The notes under the pieces are model-generated. The model ran no database searches and was not told the origin of the DNA. It saw only the letters and a list, made by a program, of their open reading frames with translations. Shown here piece by piece: positions 32,766 through 40,670 of a DNA stretch of 64,000 bases. The stretch comes from Agrococcus casei LMG 22410 (GTDB lineage Bacteria; Actinomycetota; Actinomycetes; Actinomycetales; Microbacteriaceae). Each line of letters begins with the position of its first letter. The first letter of the stretch is position 1. The position numbers and the translations under genes are program-made. The DNA lies in assembly GCF_900163565.1 (NCBI RefSeq), contig NZ_FUHU01000026.1, positions 1-64,000 on the forward strand, in the 5' to 3' direction.

Positions 32766-34060
32766 CGCAGGCCCTCGCGCTTGCGAAGCGCGGTCCGACT
32801 CGATCGGCTGCCACGCTCGTCTGGGTTCTCTTCTCTGTCTCGCACGTCTGGCTCGCAGCAGTCAACACTTCGATCAGACCAGGCACGTTCGCTGACGTCA
32901 CCGGCGTCTACCGGTTCTGGTTCGCCCAGGCTCTCGGCGGCAACGTCATGGGCATCGACGAGCCCTGGGTGTATCCGATGCTCGCGTGGCTGCCGATCGC
33001 CCTGGCAGGAATCGGCGGCCTCAGCCTCTACGGCCTGATGTGGCTGCTGCTCATCACCGTGCTCGACGGCCTTGCCATCTGGATGCTCCTGCGCCGTCAC
33101 CAGGGCATCATGCTCGCCTGTGTGTACTTGGGCGTGCAGCTGCTGCTCGGTCCGATTGCGGTGGGTCGTCTCGACACGATCACCGTGCCGCTGGTGGTCA
33201 TGGCGCTGATCGCCGTGCGAGATCGCGAGATCGGCACGGCTGGCGTGCTGCTGACTGTCGCGGCCTGGATCAAGGTATGGCCGGGCGTGATCTTCCTGGC
33301 GCTTTTGGCCATCCGTGGCAAGCAGTGGTGGAAGCGGCTGCTGGGGGCGGGCCTTGCCGTTTCGGTGCCCGTTGTGCTGGTCTCGCTGCTCATGGGCTCG
33401 GGGGCGAACGTGCTGTCGTTCTTCTCGCAGCAGGGGAGTCGCGGCCTGCAGGTCGAGTCGGTCGGTGCGACGCCGTACCTGTGGATGTCTGCGCGCGGCG
33501 ACGCGAAGGTGTACTTCGACCAGGACATTCTGACGTACCAGGTCGACGGCGCTGGAGTCGAGATCGTGTCGGCGCTGCTCACGCCGCTGCTGGCTGTGGC
33601 CGTCGCTGTCATCCTGGTGTTCGGCTGGCTGGCGAATCGCCGCGGCGTCGCGCCGCACACCGTGCTCGCACGAATGCTGTTCGCGCTGGTCATGGCGCTG
33701 ATCGTCTTCAACAAGGTGGGCTCGCCGCAGTTCGTGATGTGGCTGATTCCCGTTGCGATCGCTCTCGCGGCCGTCAGCTGGCAGCGACATTACCTCGAGC
33801 TGGCGATGATCGCTGCCGTGGCATTCTTCACCCAGCTGGTGTATCCGTGGGCCTACGGGGCCGTGCTCGACGCATCCGGCTTCGGACTCCTGCTGATCAG
33901 CGGGCGCAATGCCCTGGAGGTGATCCTGCTGGTCGTCGCCGTGATTTCGCTGGCCAGGGCATCCGTCGTCAAGACGCCAGCGGCGGAGTCTGCAGTCAGC
34001 CCTGAGGCTGCAGAGGCGGAAGCAGCTGCAGCGCCTGCGTCACAGCAGCCGATTCGATGA
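32762..34060 (+). CDS. GT-C fold membrane glycosyltransferase-like protein (DUF2029 type)
   Basis: 432 residues with about ten hydrophobic segments. The pattern of an early loop with Asp (FADVTGVYRFW) followed by QLLLGPIAVGRLDTITVPLVV and AAWIKVWPGVIF resembles polyprenyl-phosphate mannosyl/arabinosyl transferases of the GT87/DUF2029 group. Such enzymes decorate lipoglycans or cell-wall glycans outside the membrane. TTG 32762 overlaps the preceding stop (TTGA). The C-terminus (Ala/Glu-rich) overlaps the convergent metX by 65 bases. The link to the CNNM pair is positional only. Confidence 0.72.
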   Translation: MTQALALAKRGPTRSAATLVWVLFSVSHVWLAAVNTSIRPGTFADVTGVYRFWFAQALGGNVMGIDEPWVYPMLAWLPIALAGIGGLSLYGLMWLLLITVLDGLAIWMLLRRHQGIMLACVYLGVQLLLGPIAVGRLDTITVPLVVMALIAVRDREIGTAGVLLTVAAWIKVWPGVIFLALLAIRGKQWWKRLLGAGLAVSVPVVLVSLLMGSGANVLSFFSQQGSRGLQVESVGATPYLWMSARGDAKVYFDQDILTYQVDGAGVEIVSALLTPLLAVAVAVILVFGWLANRRGVAPHTVLARMLFALVMALIVFNKVGSPQFVMWLIPVAIALAAVSWQRHYLELAMIAAVAFFTQLVYPWAYGAVLDASGFGLLLISGRNALEVILLVVAVISLARASVVKTPAAESAVSPEAAEAEAAAAPASQQPIR

Positions 34061-35207
34061 GGAACGCGTCGTGTCCGTACGGAGACGACATCACATGCGG
34101 CTCGTCGCCCGTGACCGAGTTCGGCAGCGCCTGAGCCAGACGCCTCTGGTCTCCGAGGGGGAACGTGCGGTCGGTGTCGATGCCAAGCACGAGTGTCGGC
34201 ATGGTCAGCTGCGCTGCTGCGGCCTCGATGCCGCCCCGATCGCGACCGATGTCGTGTGAGGCCATCGAGATCGACAGCGTGCGGTAGCTGCCGGCATCGA
34301 ACCGGCGTGTGAAGCGGTTGCCGTGCACGTCGAGGTACGACTCGACCTGAAAGCGGCCGCCATGCTGCGGTTCGATGCTCGACTGCAGATTGCGGGCGAA
34401 GCGCTCGTTGATCTCGGCTTCGCTGCGGTAGTTGAGCATCGCCATGCGGCGTGCGAGAGCCAGGCCCCTGTGGGGTCCGCCGCCGTTCGGGGCGTCGTAG
34501 TAGTCGCCTCCGTGCCAGTGGGCGTCGCGTTCGATCGACTCGATCTGCAGCCCGCAGTACGCGACCTGGTCGGCAGCGGTGGCCGCCGGTGCGGCCAGTG
34601 CAGCGAGCGCACCCGTCCGGTCGGGGTTCAGCAGCGCGAACTCGAGTGCGTGCATGCCGCCCATCGAGCCGCCGATGACGGCAGCGAACCGATCGATGCC
34701 GAGTTCGTCGGCGAACAGGTGATGCGCGCGGGCCTGATCGCGGATGCTCAGATACGGGAATCGAGACCCGAATTCGGTTCCGTCGGGCGAGATGGATGCG
34801 GGCCCGGTCGATCCCTGGCAGCCGCCGAGCACATTCGGTGCGACGACGAACCAGCGATCGGTGTCGATGGCAAGGCCGGGGCCCACGATCTCGGGCCACC
34901 AGCCGGCAGTCGCATGTGCGGGGCCTGCTTCCCCCCGCACATGCGAGTCGCCAGTCAGCGCATGCAGAATCAGCACAGCATTCGAGCCGTCGGGTGCGAG
35001 TTCGCCCCAGCTCTCGTATGCGATGGTCGCCCTGCCCAGGGTGACCCCCGCATCCGTCGTGAATCCGTCGAGTGTCACGAACTCGCGCCCGCCGACCGGG
35101 TCGCCGGGGAGCCACGCCCCGGTTGCCGGAATCAGTCCGCGGTCGCCCTGCCAGGCGGAGTCGATCGCCTGCAGGAGCTGTGTGTCTTCGCTGCGCTGCC
35201 AGTCCAC
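33996..35207 (-). CDS. metX: Homoserine O-acetyltransferase
   Basis: 403-residue alpha/beta-hydrolase-fold acyltransferase of methionine synthesis. Nucleophile Ser181 lies in GGSMGGMHALE. The Asp is in GIDTDRTFPL and the His in GHDAFLIES near the C-terminus. HALTGDSHVRG and NVLGGCQGSTGPAS line the substrate site. GTG 35207 is two bases after the metY stop, so the pair is an operon metY-metX. The last 65 bases overlap the convergent glycosyltransferase gene. Confidence 0.94.
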   Translation of the reverse strand: MDWQRSEDTQLLQAIDSAWQGDRGLIPATGAWLPGDPVGGREFVTLDGFTTDAGVTLGRATIAYESWGELAPDGSNAVLILHALTGDSHVRGEAGPAHATAGWWPEIVGPGLAIDTDRWFVVAPNVLGGCQGSTGPASISPDGTEFGSRFPYLSIRDQARAHHLFADELGIDRFAAVIGGSMGGMHALEFALLNPDRTGALAALAAPAATAADQVAYCGLQIESIERDAHWHGGDYYDAPNGGGPHRGLALARRMAMLNYRSEAEINERFARNLQSSIEPQHGGRFQVESYLDVHGNRFTRRFDAGSYRTLSISMASHDIGRDRGGIEAAAAQLTMPTLVLGIDTDRTFPLGDQRRLAQALPNSVTGDEPHVMSSPYGHDAFLIESAAVTQALQLLPPLQPQG

Positions 35208-35209
35208 GA

Positions 35210-36493
35210 TCAGTTGGCGGCGAGACCGCGCTCGAGGTCTGCGATCAGGTCGTCGACGTGCTCGATGCCGACAGACAGGCGCACGAGGCCGGGAGTCACG
35301 CCGGCGGCGAGCTTCTCTTCTGGGCTCAGCTGCGAGTGCGTCGTCGAGGCGGGGTGGATGACGAGCGAGCGCACGTCTCCGATGTTCGCGACGTGGCTGA
35401 ACAGCTCGAGGGTTTCGACGAACTTCTTGCCGGCGTCCTCACCGCCCGCGAGCTCGAACGAGAGCACGGCTCCTGCTCCCTTGGGCGAGAGCTGCTTGCC
35501 GATCTCGTGCCAGGGGCTCGACGCCAGGCCTGCGTAGCTGACGCTGGAGACCTCGGGGCGTGCCTCGAGCCACTCAGCGACCTTCTGTGCGTTCTCGACG
35601 TGGCGCTCGATGCGCAGCGACAGGGTCTCGATGCCCTGCAGCAGCTGCCAGGCGTTGTCGGGCGAGGCCGCGGCGCCGGTGTCTCGGAGCAGCTGCACGC
35701 GGATCTTCATGATGTAGGCGATGGCGTCGCCGAGAGCCTGGGTGTAGACGACTCCGTGGTAGCTCGGGTCGGGCTCGTTGAGGTCGGGGAACTTGTCGGA
35801 CTTCGACCATTCGAACTTGCCGCCGTCGACGATGACGCCGCCGAGCACGGAACCGTGCCCGCCGAGGAACTTCGTCGCCGAGTGCACGACGATGTCTGCT
35901 CCGTGCTCGAGGGGGCGGATCAGGTACGGCGTCGCAATGGTGTTGTCGACGATCAGCGGCACGCCCGCGTCGTGGGCGATTGCTGAGACCTCGGGGATGT
36001 TCAGGAAGTTGGTCTTGGGGTTGCCGATCGACTCTGCGAAGAAGAGCTTCGTGTTGGGCTTGATCGCGGCCTTCCACTCGTCGAGGTTGTCCTGGTCTTC
36101 GATGAACGTGACCTCGATGCCGAGCTTGCGCAGCGTGTGCGCGAAGAGGTTGTAGGTGCCGCCGTAGATCGATGCGGATGAGACGATGTGGTCGCCCGAG
36201 CGCGTGAGGTTGAGCACCGCGTAGGTCTCGGCTGCCTGGCCGCTTGCGACGAGGAGGCCGGCGGTTCCGCCTTCGAGTGCGGCGACGCGCTGCTCGACGA
36301 CATCGTTGGTCGGGTTCATCAGCCGCGAGTAGATGTTGCCGGTCTCAGCCAGGCCGAAGAGGTTGGCGGCGTGCTCGGTCGACTTGAACGTGTACGCGGT
36401 GGTCCGGTAGACGGGCGTGACGCGCGCGCCGGTTGCTGGGTCAGATGCTGCCCCTGCATGCACCTGGAGGGTCTCGAAGCGCTGCTCGCTCAT
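35210..36493 (-). CDS. metY: O-acetylhomoserine sulfhydrylase
   Basis: 427-residue PLP enzyme of the Cys/Met metabolism family. It makes homocysteine from O-acetylhomoserine and sulfide. The PLP lysine is Lys208 in VVHSATKFLGGHG, and NIYSRLMNPTNDVVE and ASGQAAETYAVLNL are conserved. ATG 36493 follows GGAAGG. A TAGGCT -10 element (minus, 36533-36538) would give a 5' leader of about 35 bases, too short for a SAM riboswitch. Confidence 0.95.
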   Translation of the reverse strand: MSEQRFETLQVHAGAASDPATGARVTPVYRTTAYTFKSTEHAANLFGLAETGNIYSRLMNPTNDVVEQRVAALEGGTAGLLVASGQAAETYAVLNLTRSGDHIVSSASIYGGTYNLFAHTLRKLGIEVTFIEDQDNLDEWKAAIKPNTKLFFAESIGNPKTNFLNIPEVSAIAHDAGVPLIVDNTIATPYLIRPLEHGADIVVHSATKFLGGHGSVLGGVIVDGGKFEWSKSDKFPDLNEPDPSYHGVVYTQALGDAIAYIMKIRVQLLRDTGAAASPDNAWQLLQGIETLSLRIERHVENAQKVAEWLEARPEVSSVSYAGLASSPWHEIGKQLSPKGAGAVLSFELAGGEDAGKKFVETLELFSHVANIGDVRSLVIHPASTTHSQLSPEEKLAAGVTPGLVRLSVGIEHVDDLIADLERGLAAN

Positions 36494-36647
36494 GGAAGGC
36501 CTTTCGTCTTTCGGGTGATGTCCGTACTGGTCAGCCTAGGAAGTCCGTCGGCTGCCAGCAATGTGCGCCACAATACGGCGTAACAATGGCGGAGCGCTCG
36601 AATGGAGAGCGGATGCCCGGGTGCCGCCGATGTGGTTGCATGAGGGC

Positions 36648-37415
36648 ATGAGCAGTCGACTGATCGTGACAGGTGCATCCAGCGGAATCGGCAGGGCGGT
36701 GGCCGAACAGGCCGCAGGGCGCGGCTGGGAGGTGCTGGCAGTCGCCCGCCGTGAAGACCGGCTGCGGAAGCTCGCGGAGGAGATCGGGTGCCGGCATGCG
36801 GCGCTCGACCTCACGCGGGCGGCAGACGTTGCAGAGCTGGGCCGGCTCGCGGCCGACTTCGGGGCAGACACGCTCGTCAACATCGCGGGCGGCGCGAAGG
36901 GCCAGGAGTCGATCAGCGAGACGAGCGACGACGACTGGCGATGGATGTTCGAGGCAAACGTGATGGCGACGAAGAACGTCATCGCGGCGACGCTGCCGCA
37001 GCTGCGCGCATCCACGCATGACGGCTCGTACGCGACCGTCATGACGGTCACGAGCGTGGCCGCGACGACGCCGTATGTCGGGGGATCGGGATACAACGCC
37101 GCGAAGGCGGCCGAGAAGGCCCTGAGCGACGTGCTGCGCCTCGAGCTTGCCGGCGAGCCCATTCGCGTCATGGAGATCAGGCCCGGCATGGTGCACACGG
37201 AGGAGTTCTCGCTCGTGAGGTTCGGCGGTGACGAGAGTCGTGCCGCGAAGGTGTACGACGACGTGCAGGATCCGCTCACGGCTGACGACGTGGCACGCGT
37301 CATGACTGACATGCTGGCGCTGCCGGGGCACGTGTCGGTCGACGAGGTCACGATCAAGCCGGTGGCCCAGACGCACCCGTGGATCGTCAATAAGGGAACA
37401 CTGACCGCTCGTTGA
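36648..37415 (+). CDS. Short-chain dehydrogenase/reductase
   Basis: 255 residues, classical SDR fold. Cofactor loop is TGASSGIGRAVAEQAAGRG, then NIAGGAKGQE. The catalytic Ser-Tyr-Lys are in VTSVAATTPYVGGSGYNAAKAAEK, with Tyr and Lys four apart. RPGMVHTEEFSLVRF resembles YdfG-type 3-hydroxy-acid dehydrogenases acting on serine and similar acids, with NADP likely. ATG 36648 follows GAGGGC. Stand-alone gene ending just before the DUF177 promoter. Confidence 0.88.
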   Translation: MSSRLIVTGASSGIGRAVAEQAAGRGWEVLAVARREDRLRKLAEEIGCRHAALDLTRAADVAELGRLAADFGADTLVNIAGGAKGQESISETSDDDWRWMFEANVMATKNVIAATLPQLRASTHDGSYATVMTVTSVAATTPYVGGSGYNAAKAAEKALSDVLRLELAGEPIRVMEIRPGMVHTEEFSLVRFGGDESRAAKVYDDVQDPLTADDVARVMTDMLALPGHVSVDEVTIKPVAQTHPWIVNKGTLTAR

Positions 37416-37437
37416 CGGCAGAAGGGCCAAAGGCCCG

Positions 37438-37443
37438 TACACT
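37438..37443 (+). promoter_or_regulatory. -10 element TACACT of the DUF177-rpmF-rnc-mutM unit
   Basis: TACACT, six bases, then GTG 37450. TTGACG at 37412-37417 lies 20 bases upstream, a little far for a -35 element, and overlaps the SDR stop codon. Confidence 0.55.
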
Positions 37444-37449
37444 GGATGC

Positions 37450-37998
37450 GTGCCTACAGCGAAACCATTTGTTCAGCATGTACGCGACATCACACACAAG
37501 CCTGGTGAATCCCGCGAGCTGTCGTTCGACGCAAGCTTCGGCGAACCCGTCGGCGAAGGCCTCGCGGTCATTCCCGCAGACGCAGAAGTGCGTGTGCACG
37601 GGCTTCTCGAGAGCGTGCACGAGGGAATCCTGGCGACAGGACAAGCCGACACCACCGCCAAGGCGGACTGCTCACGGTGTCTTGATCCGGTGACACTCGA
37701 TGTCGAAATCGACTTTACCGAGCTCTTCGCGTATGATCGGTCGGAGGATTCCGATCTGCTCGTGGCCAAAGAGACCATTGACCTTGAGCAGATTGTGAGG
37801 GACGCGGCGGTGCTAGCACTGCCGTTCCAGCCGGTGTGTCGACCGGATTGCGCAGGACTCAATCCCGAAACGGGAGAGAAGCTGACGCCCGGCACAGAGT
37901 GGAATCCCCCAGAGGAGATCGACCCCAGGTGGGCCGCGCTCGAGGGGTTCCAGACCAGTGAAGACGTGCCCGCTGATTCAGCGGGAGATTCTAAATAA
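37450..37998 (+). CDS. DUF177/YceD-family protein
   Basis: 182 residues. The conserved part is KADCSRCLDPVTLDVEIDFTELF followed by the cysteine pair CRPDCAGLNPETG, typical of the YceD family. It is thought to be tied to 23S rRNA accumulation, and almost always precedes rpmF as here. GTG 37450 is six bases after a TACACT -10 element (leaderless). Acidic C-terminal tail of about 20 residues. Confidence 0.9.
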   Translation: MPTAKPFVQHVRDITHKPGESRELSFDASFGEPVGEGLAVIPADAEVRVHGLLESVHEGILATGQADTTAKADCSRCLDPVTLDVEIDFTELFAYDRSEDSDLLVAKETIDLEQIVRDAAVLALPFQPVCRPDCAGLNPETGEKLTPGTEWNPPEEIDPRWAALEGFQTSEDVPADSAGDSK

Positions 37999-38007
37999 GG
38001 AGTAAAC

Positions 38008-38211
38008 ATGCCAGTTCCCAAGCGGAAGATGTCGCGCGCAAACACGCGCGCACGCCGTTCGCAGTGGAAGGCGCAGGTGCCTGCACTCGTGAAGACCGTT
38101 GAAAACGGCCGCACGGTCTACAGCCTGCCCCACCGCGCGAAGGTCGTTGAAGACTCAGTCGGCACGCCGCTGTTCTTCGAGTACAAGGGCCGCAAGGTCG
38201 CCGACGCATAG
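38008..38211 (+). CDS. rpmF: 50S ribosomal protein L32
   Basis: 67 residues, starting [20 protein letters not shown], the standard L32 opening. The zinc-binding cysteines found in many L32 proteins are absent, so this is a zinc-free (C-minus) form. AAGGAG lies seven bases before ATG 38008. The stop overlaps the rnc start (TAGTG). Confidence 0.96.
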   Translation: MPVPKRKMSRANTRARRSQWKAQVPALVKTVENGRTVYSLPHRAKVVEDSVGTPLFFEYKGRKVADA

Positions 38212-38900
38212 TGAGTGAAGCCGATTACGGCTCCCTCAACGAGAAGCTCGGAGTCGACATCGACTCCGAGCTTCTCGTTTTGGCATTGACGCATCCGTCA
38301 TGGGCCTATGAGCACGGGGGCGTTCCGCACAACGAGCGCCTCGAGTTTCTGGGCGACACCATCCTCGGACAGGCGATCACGATCGAGCTGTACCACCGGT
38401 ACCCCGACGTCGACGAGGGTGAGCTGTCGCGACGTCGTGCAGGCGTCGTGTCAGGACTCGCACTTGCCGAAGTGGCCCGTTCGATCGGCCTCGGTGACTA
38501 TCTCAGGCTCGGACGAGGCGAAGAGAAGACCGGCGGCCGGAGTCGCGACTCGATTCTCGCCAACACCATGGAGGCCGTCTTCGGCGCTGCGTACCTCTCG
38601 GCCGGTCACGAGCCCGCTTCGCAGCTGGTGCTGCGACTGGTCGGCCCGCTGCTCGACGACGCTGCCCGGTTCGGAGCAGCCCTCGACCCCAAGACTTCGC
38701 TGCAGGAGCTCGCCGACTCACTGGGCAGGGGAGCGCCGGCATACTCTGTCGCCTCTTCAGGTCCAGACCACGCACGAAGCTTCGTGGCTGAAGTCAGCAT
38801 CGATGACGCGGTCGTCGGCGAGGGAACCGGGTCGTCGAAGCGCCAGGCCGAGATGGCCGCTGCGCTCGAGGCCTGGAAGCAGCTGCGGAACGACGCCTGA
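38211..38900 (+). CDS. rnc: Ribonuclease III
   Basis: 229 residues; cleaves double-stranded RNA in rRNA maturation and mRNA decay. The signature NERLEFLGDTILG is at 41-53, with the second catalytic pair in ANTMEAVFGAAYL. A double-stranded-RNA-binding domain occupies 155-225 (DPKTSLQELADSLG, then GEGTGSSKRQAEMAAA). GTG 38211 overlaps the rpmF stop. mutM starts directly after the stop. Confidence 0.95.
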   Translation: MSEADYGSLNEKLGVDIDSELLVLALTHPSWAYEHGGVPHNERLEFLGDTILGQAITIELYHRYPDVDEGELSRRRAGVVSGLALAEVARSIGLGDYLRLGRGEEKTGGRSRDSILANTMEAVFGAAYLSAGHEPASQLVLRLVGPLLDDAARFGAALDPKTSLQELADSLGRGAPAYSVASSGPDHARSFVAEVSIDDAVVGEGTGSSKRQAEMAAALEAWKQLRNDA

Positions 38901-39767
38901 GTGCCCGAGCTGCCTGAGGTTGAAGTCGTTAGGCTCGGCCTCCTGCCCGCGGTCACCGACGCCGTGATCGCATCCGTCGAGGTCTTCGACGACCGTTCGC
39001 TCGCGAGGCACGACGGTGACTCCTCGATGTTCGAGGCCGCCCTGGTCGGCCGAGTGATGCAGGCGCCGCGTCGACGCGGCAAGTTCCTCTGGGTGCCTCT
39101 TGTCTCACCCGCACAGCCAGGCGAGGCCCTTGTCGTGCATCTCGGCATGAGCGGACAGGTGCTGATTCGCGAAGTCGGCGCGTCGCCTGACCGCCATGTG
39201 CGCATCCGCTTCGTCGTGCACTCCGCTGACGGGAACGAGTACGAGATCCGATTCGCCGATCAGCGGATCTTCGGCGGCATGGCCGTGCGTCCTGTCGATG
39301 ACGACGGTTTGCCTGACCAGGTGCAGCACATCGCTCTTGACCCGCTGGATGCACGGTTCGACGCCGAGGACGTCGCGCGTCGACTGCGCCGTCGGCGGCA
39401 GAGTGTGAAGGCAGCGCTGCTTGACCAGCAGCTGCTGAGCGGCATCGGCAACATCTACGCGGACGAGGCGCTCTGGCGTGCCCGTCTGCACTATCTGACC
39501 CCCGGCCAGCGTCTCAGGCGGCCCCGTGCGCTTGAGCTGCTGGGGCACGTGCAGGACGTGCTCGAGAAGGCGCTTGCCGAGGGCGGCACGTCGTTTGACG
39601 CGATGTACGTCGATGTGAACGGGCAGTCGGGGTACTTCGCTCACAGTCTGAACGCGTACGGCCGCGGGGGCGAGCCGTGCCCACGGTGCGGCACGGATAT
39701 TCGTCGTGTGCCGTTTGGCGGGCGCTCATCGCATTTCTGCCCGAGGTGCCAGCGGCCGCCCCGATAG
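38901..39767 (+). CDS. mutM: Formamidopyrimidine-DNA glycosylase
   Basis: 288 residues; removes 8-oxoguanine and FapyG from DNA. Start is PELPEVEVV (Pro1 is the nucleophile after Met removal, Glu2 catalytic), with the conserved Lys in RRRGKFLW. The helix-two-turn-helix is QQLLSGIGNIYADEALW, and a C-terminal zinc finger Cys-x2-Cys-x16-Cys-x2-Cys follows. GTG 38901 follows the rnc TGA with no gap. The fourth residue after PELPEVE is Val where Thr is usual. Confidence 0.95.
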   Translation: MPELPEVEVVRLGLLPAVTDAVIASVEVFDDRSLARHDGDSSMFEAALVGRVMQAPRRRGKFLWVPLVSPAQPGEALVVHLGMSGQVLIREVGASPDRHVRIRFVVHSADGNEYEIRFADQRIFGGMAVRPVDDDGLPDQVQHIALDPLDARFDAEDVARRLRRRRQSVKAALLDQQLLSGIGNIYADEALWRARLHYLTPGQRLRRPRALELLGHVQDVLEKALAEGGTSFDAMYVDVNGQSGYFAHSLNAYGRGGEPCPRCGTDIRRVPFGGRSSHFCPRCQRPPR

Positions 39768-39769
39768 GC

Positions 39770-39786
39770 GCCAGCTGCATGCTGGC
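39770..39786. terminator. Short hairpin after mutM
   Basis: GCCAGC-TGCAT-GCTGGC starts three bases past the mutM stop, in the gap to the convergent membrane protein. Six perfect pairs, but no T-run on either side, so termination is weak or uncertain. Confidence 0.35.
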
Positions 39787-39808
39787 TGATCGTCGCCGAG
39801 ACTTGCGA

Positions 39809-40252
39809 CTACGCGATCGGAGTCGACGTCCTCGGTCGGTCGCGGCGAACCCAGAGCGCGGAGTGTCCGAAGAAGAGCACAGCACCCGCTGCAAAGACCG
39901 TCACGACCAGCGTGTTCGTGTGCGCGTCGCGGGCCTGCGAGCACGCGAGACTCACCCGGAGAGACTCGATGTCGTTCTTCAGGATCTGCTGATTGTGGGT
40001 CTGCATGGGCGGGGCGAAGTCGTTGGAGAGCTCTTGGCCACGGTTCACCGTGGGCGGGTCCCACGTGGACGGGCCTGAATTGGTGCACCGCAGCGTGATG
40101 TTCTCATTGCCAGCGCCATCTGCGGCGACTACGACCGTAGGGGTGTGGAACCACGTGAACAGCACTGTCGCGACTGCGGCAACCGCGAGAACGAGATAGA
40201 GGGGCCGCTTCCAGCGTGCGGGCGAGGCAGGCGTCGTCTGGGTATCGTTCAC
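39809..40252 (-). CDS. Membrane protein of unknown function, two helices
   Basis: 147 residues from GTG 40252; a longer frame from 40333 is less likely, as its N-terminus is basic and irregular. One helix lies at about 16-37 (LYLVLAVAAVATVLFTWF). About 75 extracytoplasmic residues with two Cys (LRCTNSG, SLACSQ) follow, then a second helix near 113-132. The two cysteines could pair outside the cell. I do not recognise the family. Confidence 0.6.
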   Translation of the reverse strand: MNDTQTTPASPARWKRPLYLVLAVAAVATVLFTWFHTPTVVVAADGAGNENITLRCTNSGPSTWDPPTVNRGQELSNDFAPPMQTHNQQILKNDIESLRVSLACSQARDAHTNTLVVTVFAAGAVLFFGHSALWVRRDRPRTSTPIA

Positions 40253-40380
40253 TGTTCTGCTTTCTTTCGGCGCCGACCGTGGCAGCCCAAAGCGTACCGC
40301 GAACCTGCTCGCGAAGGAGAGCGCGGCAGACATGCAGGCCTCGCGGGCCCGAGGCTCCGCAGCGGAAGCTCAGGCGCAGC

Positions 40381-40614
40381 TCATTGGCTGGGCTGATGCT
40401 CACGCTCTGATTCGCGTGCATGCCAGCGGTGCTCGAGTGTGAACTTGAGGATCAGCAGCACCACGAGCGGGACTGCGAGGATCGAAACGACCGTCTGCAC
40501 GATGCCGGGACCCAGCAACGAGCCAGCGCCCATTCCGAACATGAACACAGCGGCAATGGGCAGCGCAATCGCGAGGATGCGAGTGAGCATGGGCTTCTTC
40601 GTCACGTTCTCCAC
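40381..40614 (-). CDS. Small two-helix membrane protein
   Basis: 77 residues from GTG 40614, or 69 from ATG 40590. Two hydrophobic stretches (ILAIALPIAAVFMFGMGAG and VVSILAVPLVVLLILKF) are followed by a charged His/Glu-rich tail. No family recognised. It sits between two genes on the same strand, 57 bases after the aldehyde dehydrogenase stop. Confidence 0.5.
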   Translation of the reverse strand: MENVTKKPMLTRILAIALPIAAVFMFGMGAGSLLGPGIVQTVVSILAVPLVVLLILKFTLEHRWHARESEREHQPSQ

Positions 40615-40670
40615 ACTTGTACAAGAGACACGGAAGTGAGAAAAACGCGATGAAGCCTATGCGAGTGCCT

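Noticed and set aside
33853-35115. 420-residue minus-strand frame over metX and the glycosyltransferase
   Set aside because: Arg-rich frame that is out of phase with metX, which is itself complete with its catalytic residues.
36494-36647. SAM riboswitch upstream of metY
   Set aside because: The leader after the -10 element is only about 35 bases and shows no kink-turn or SAM aptamer pattern.
39770-39786. Strong terminator after mutM
   Set aside because: The hairpin is real but short, with no T-run. It is kept only as a low-confidence feature.
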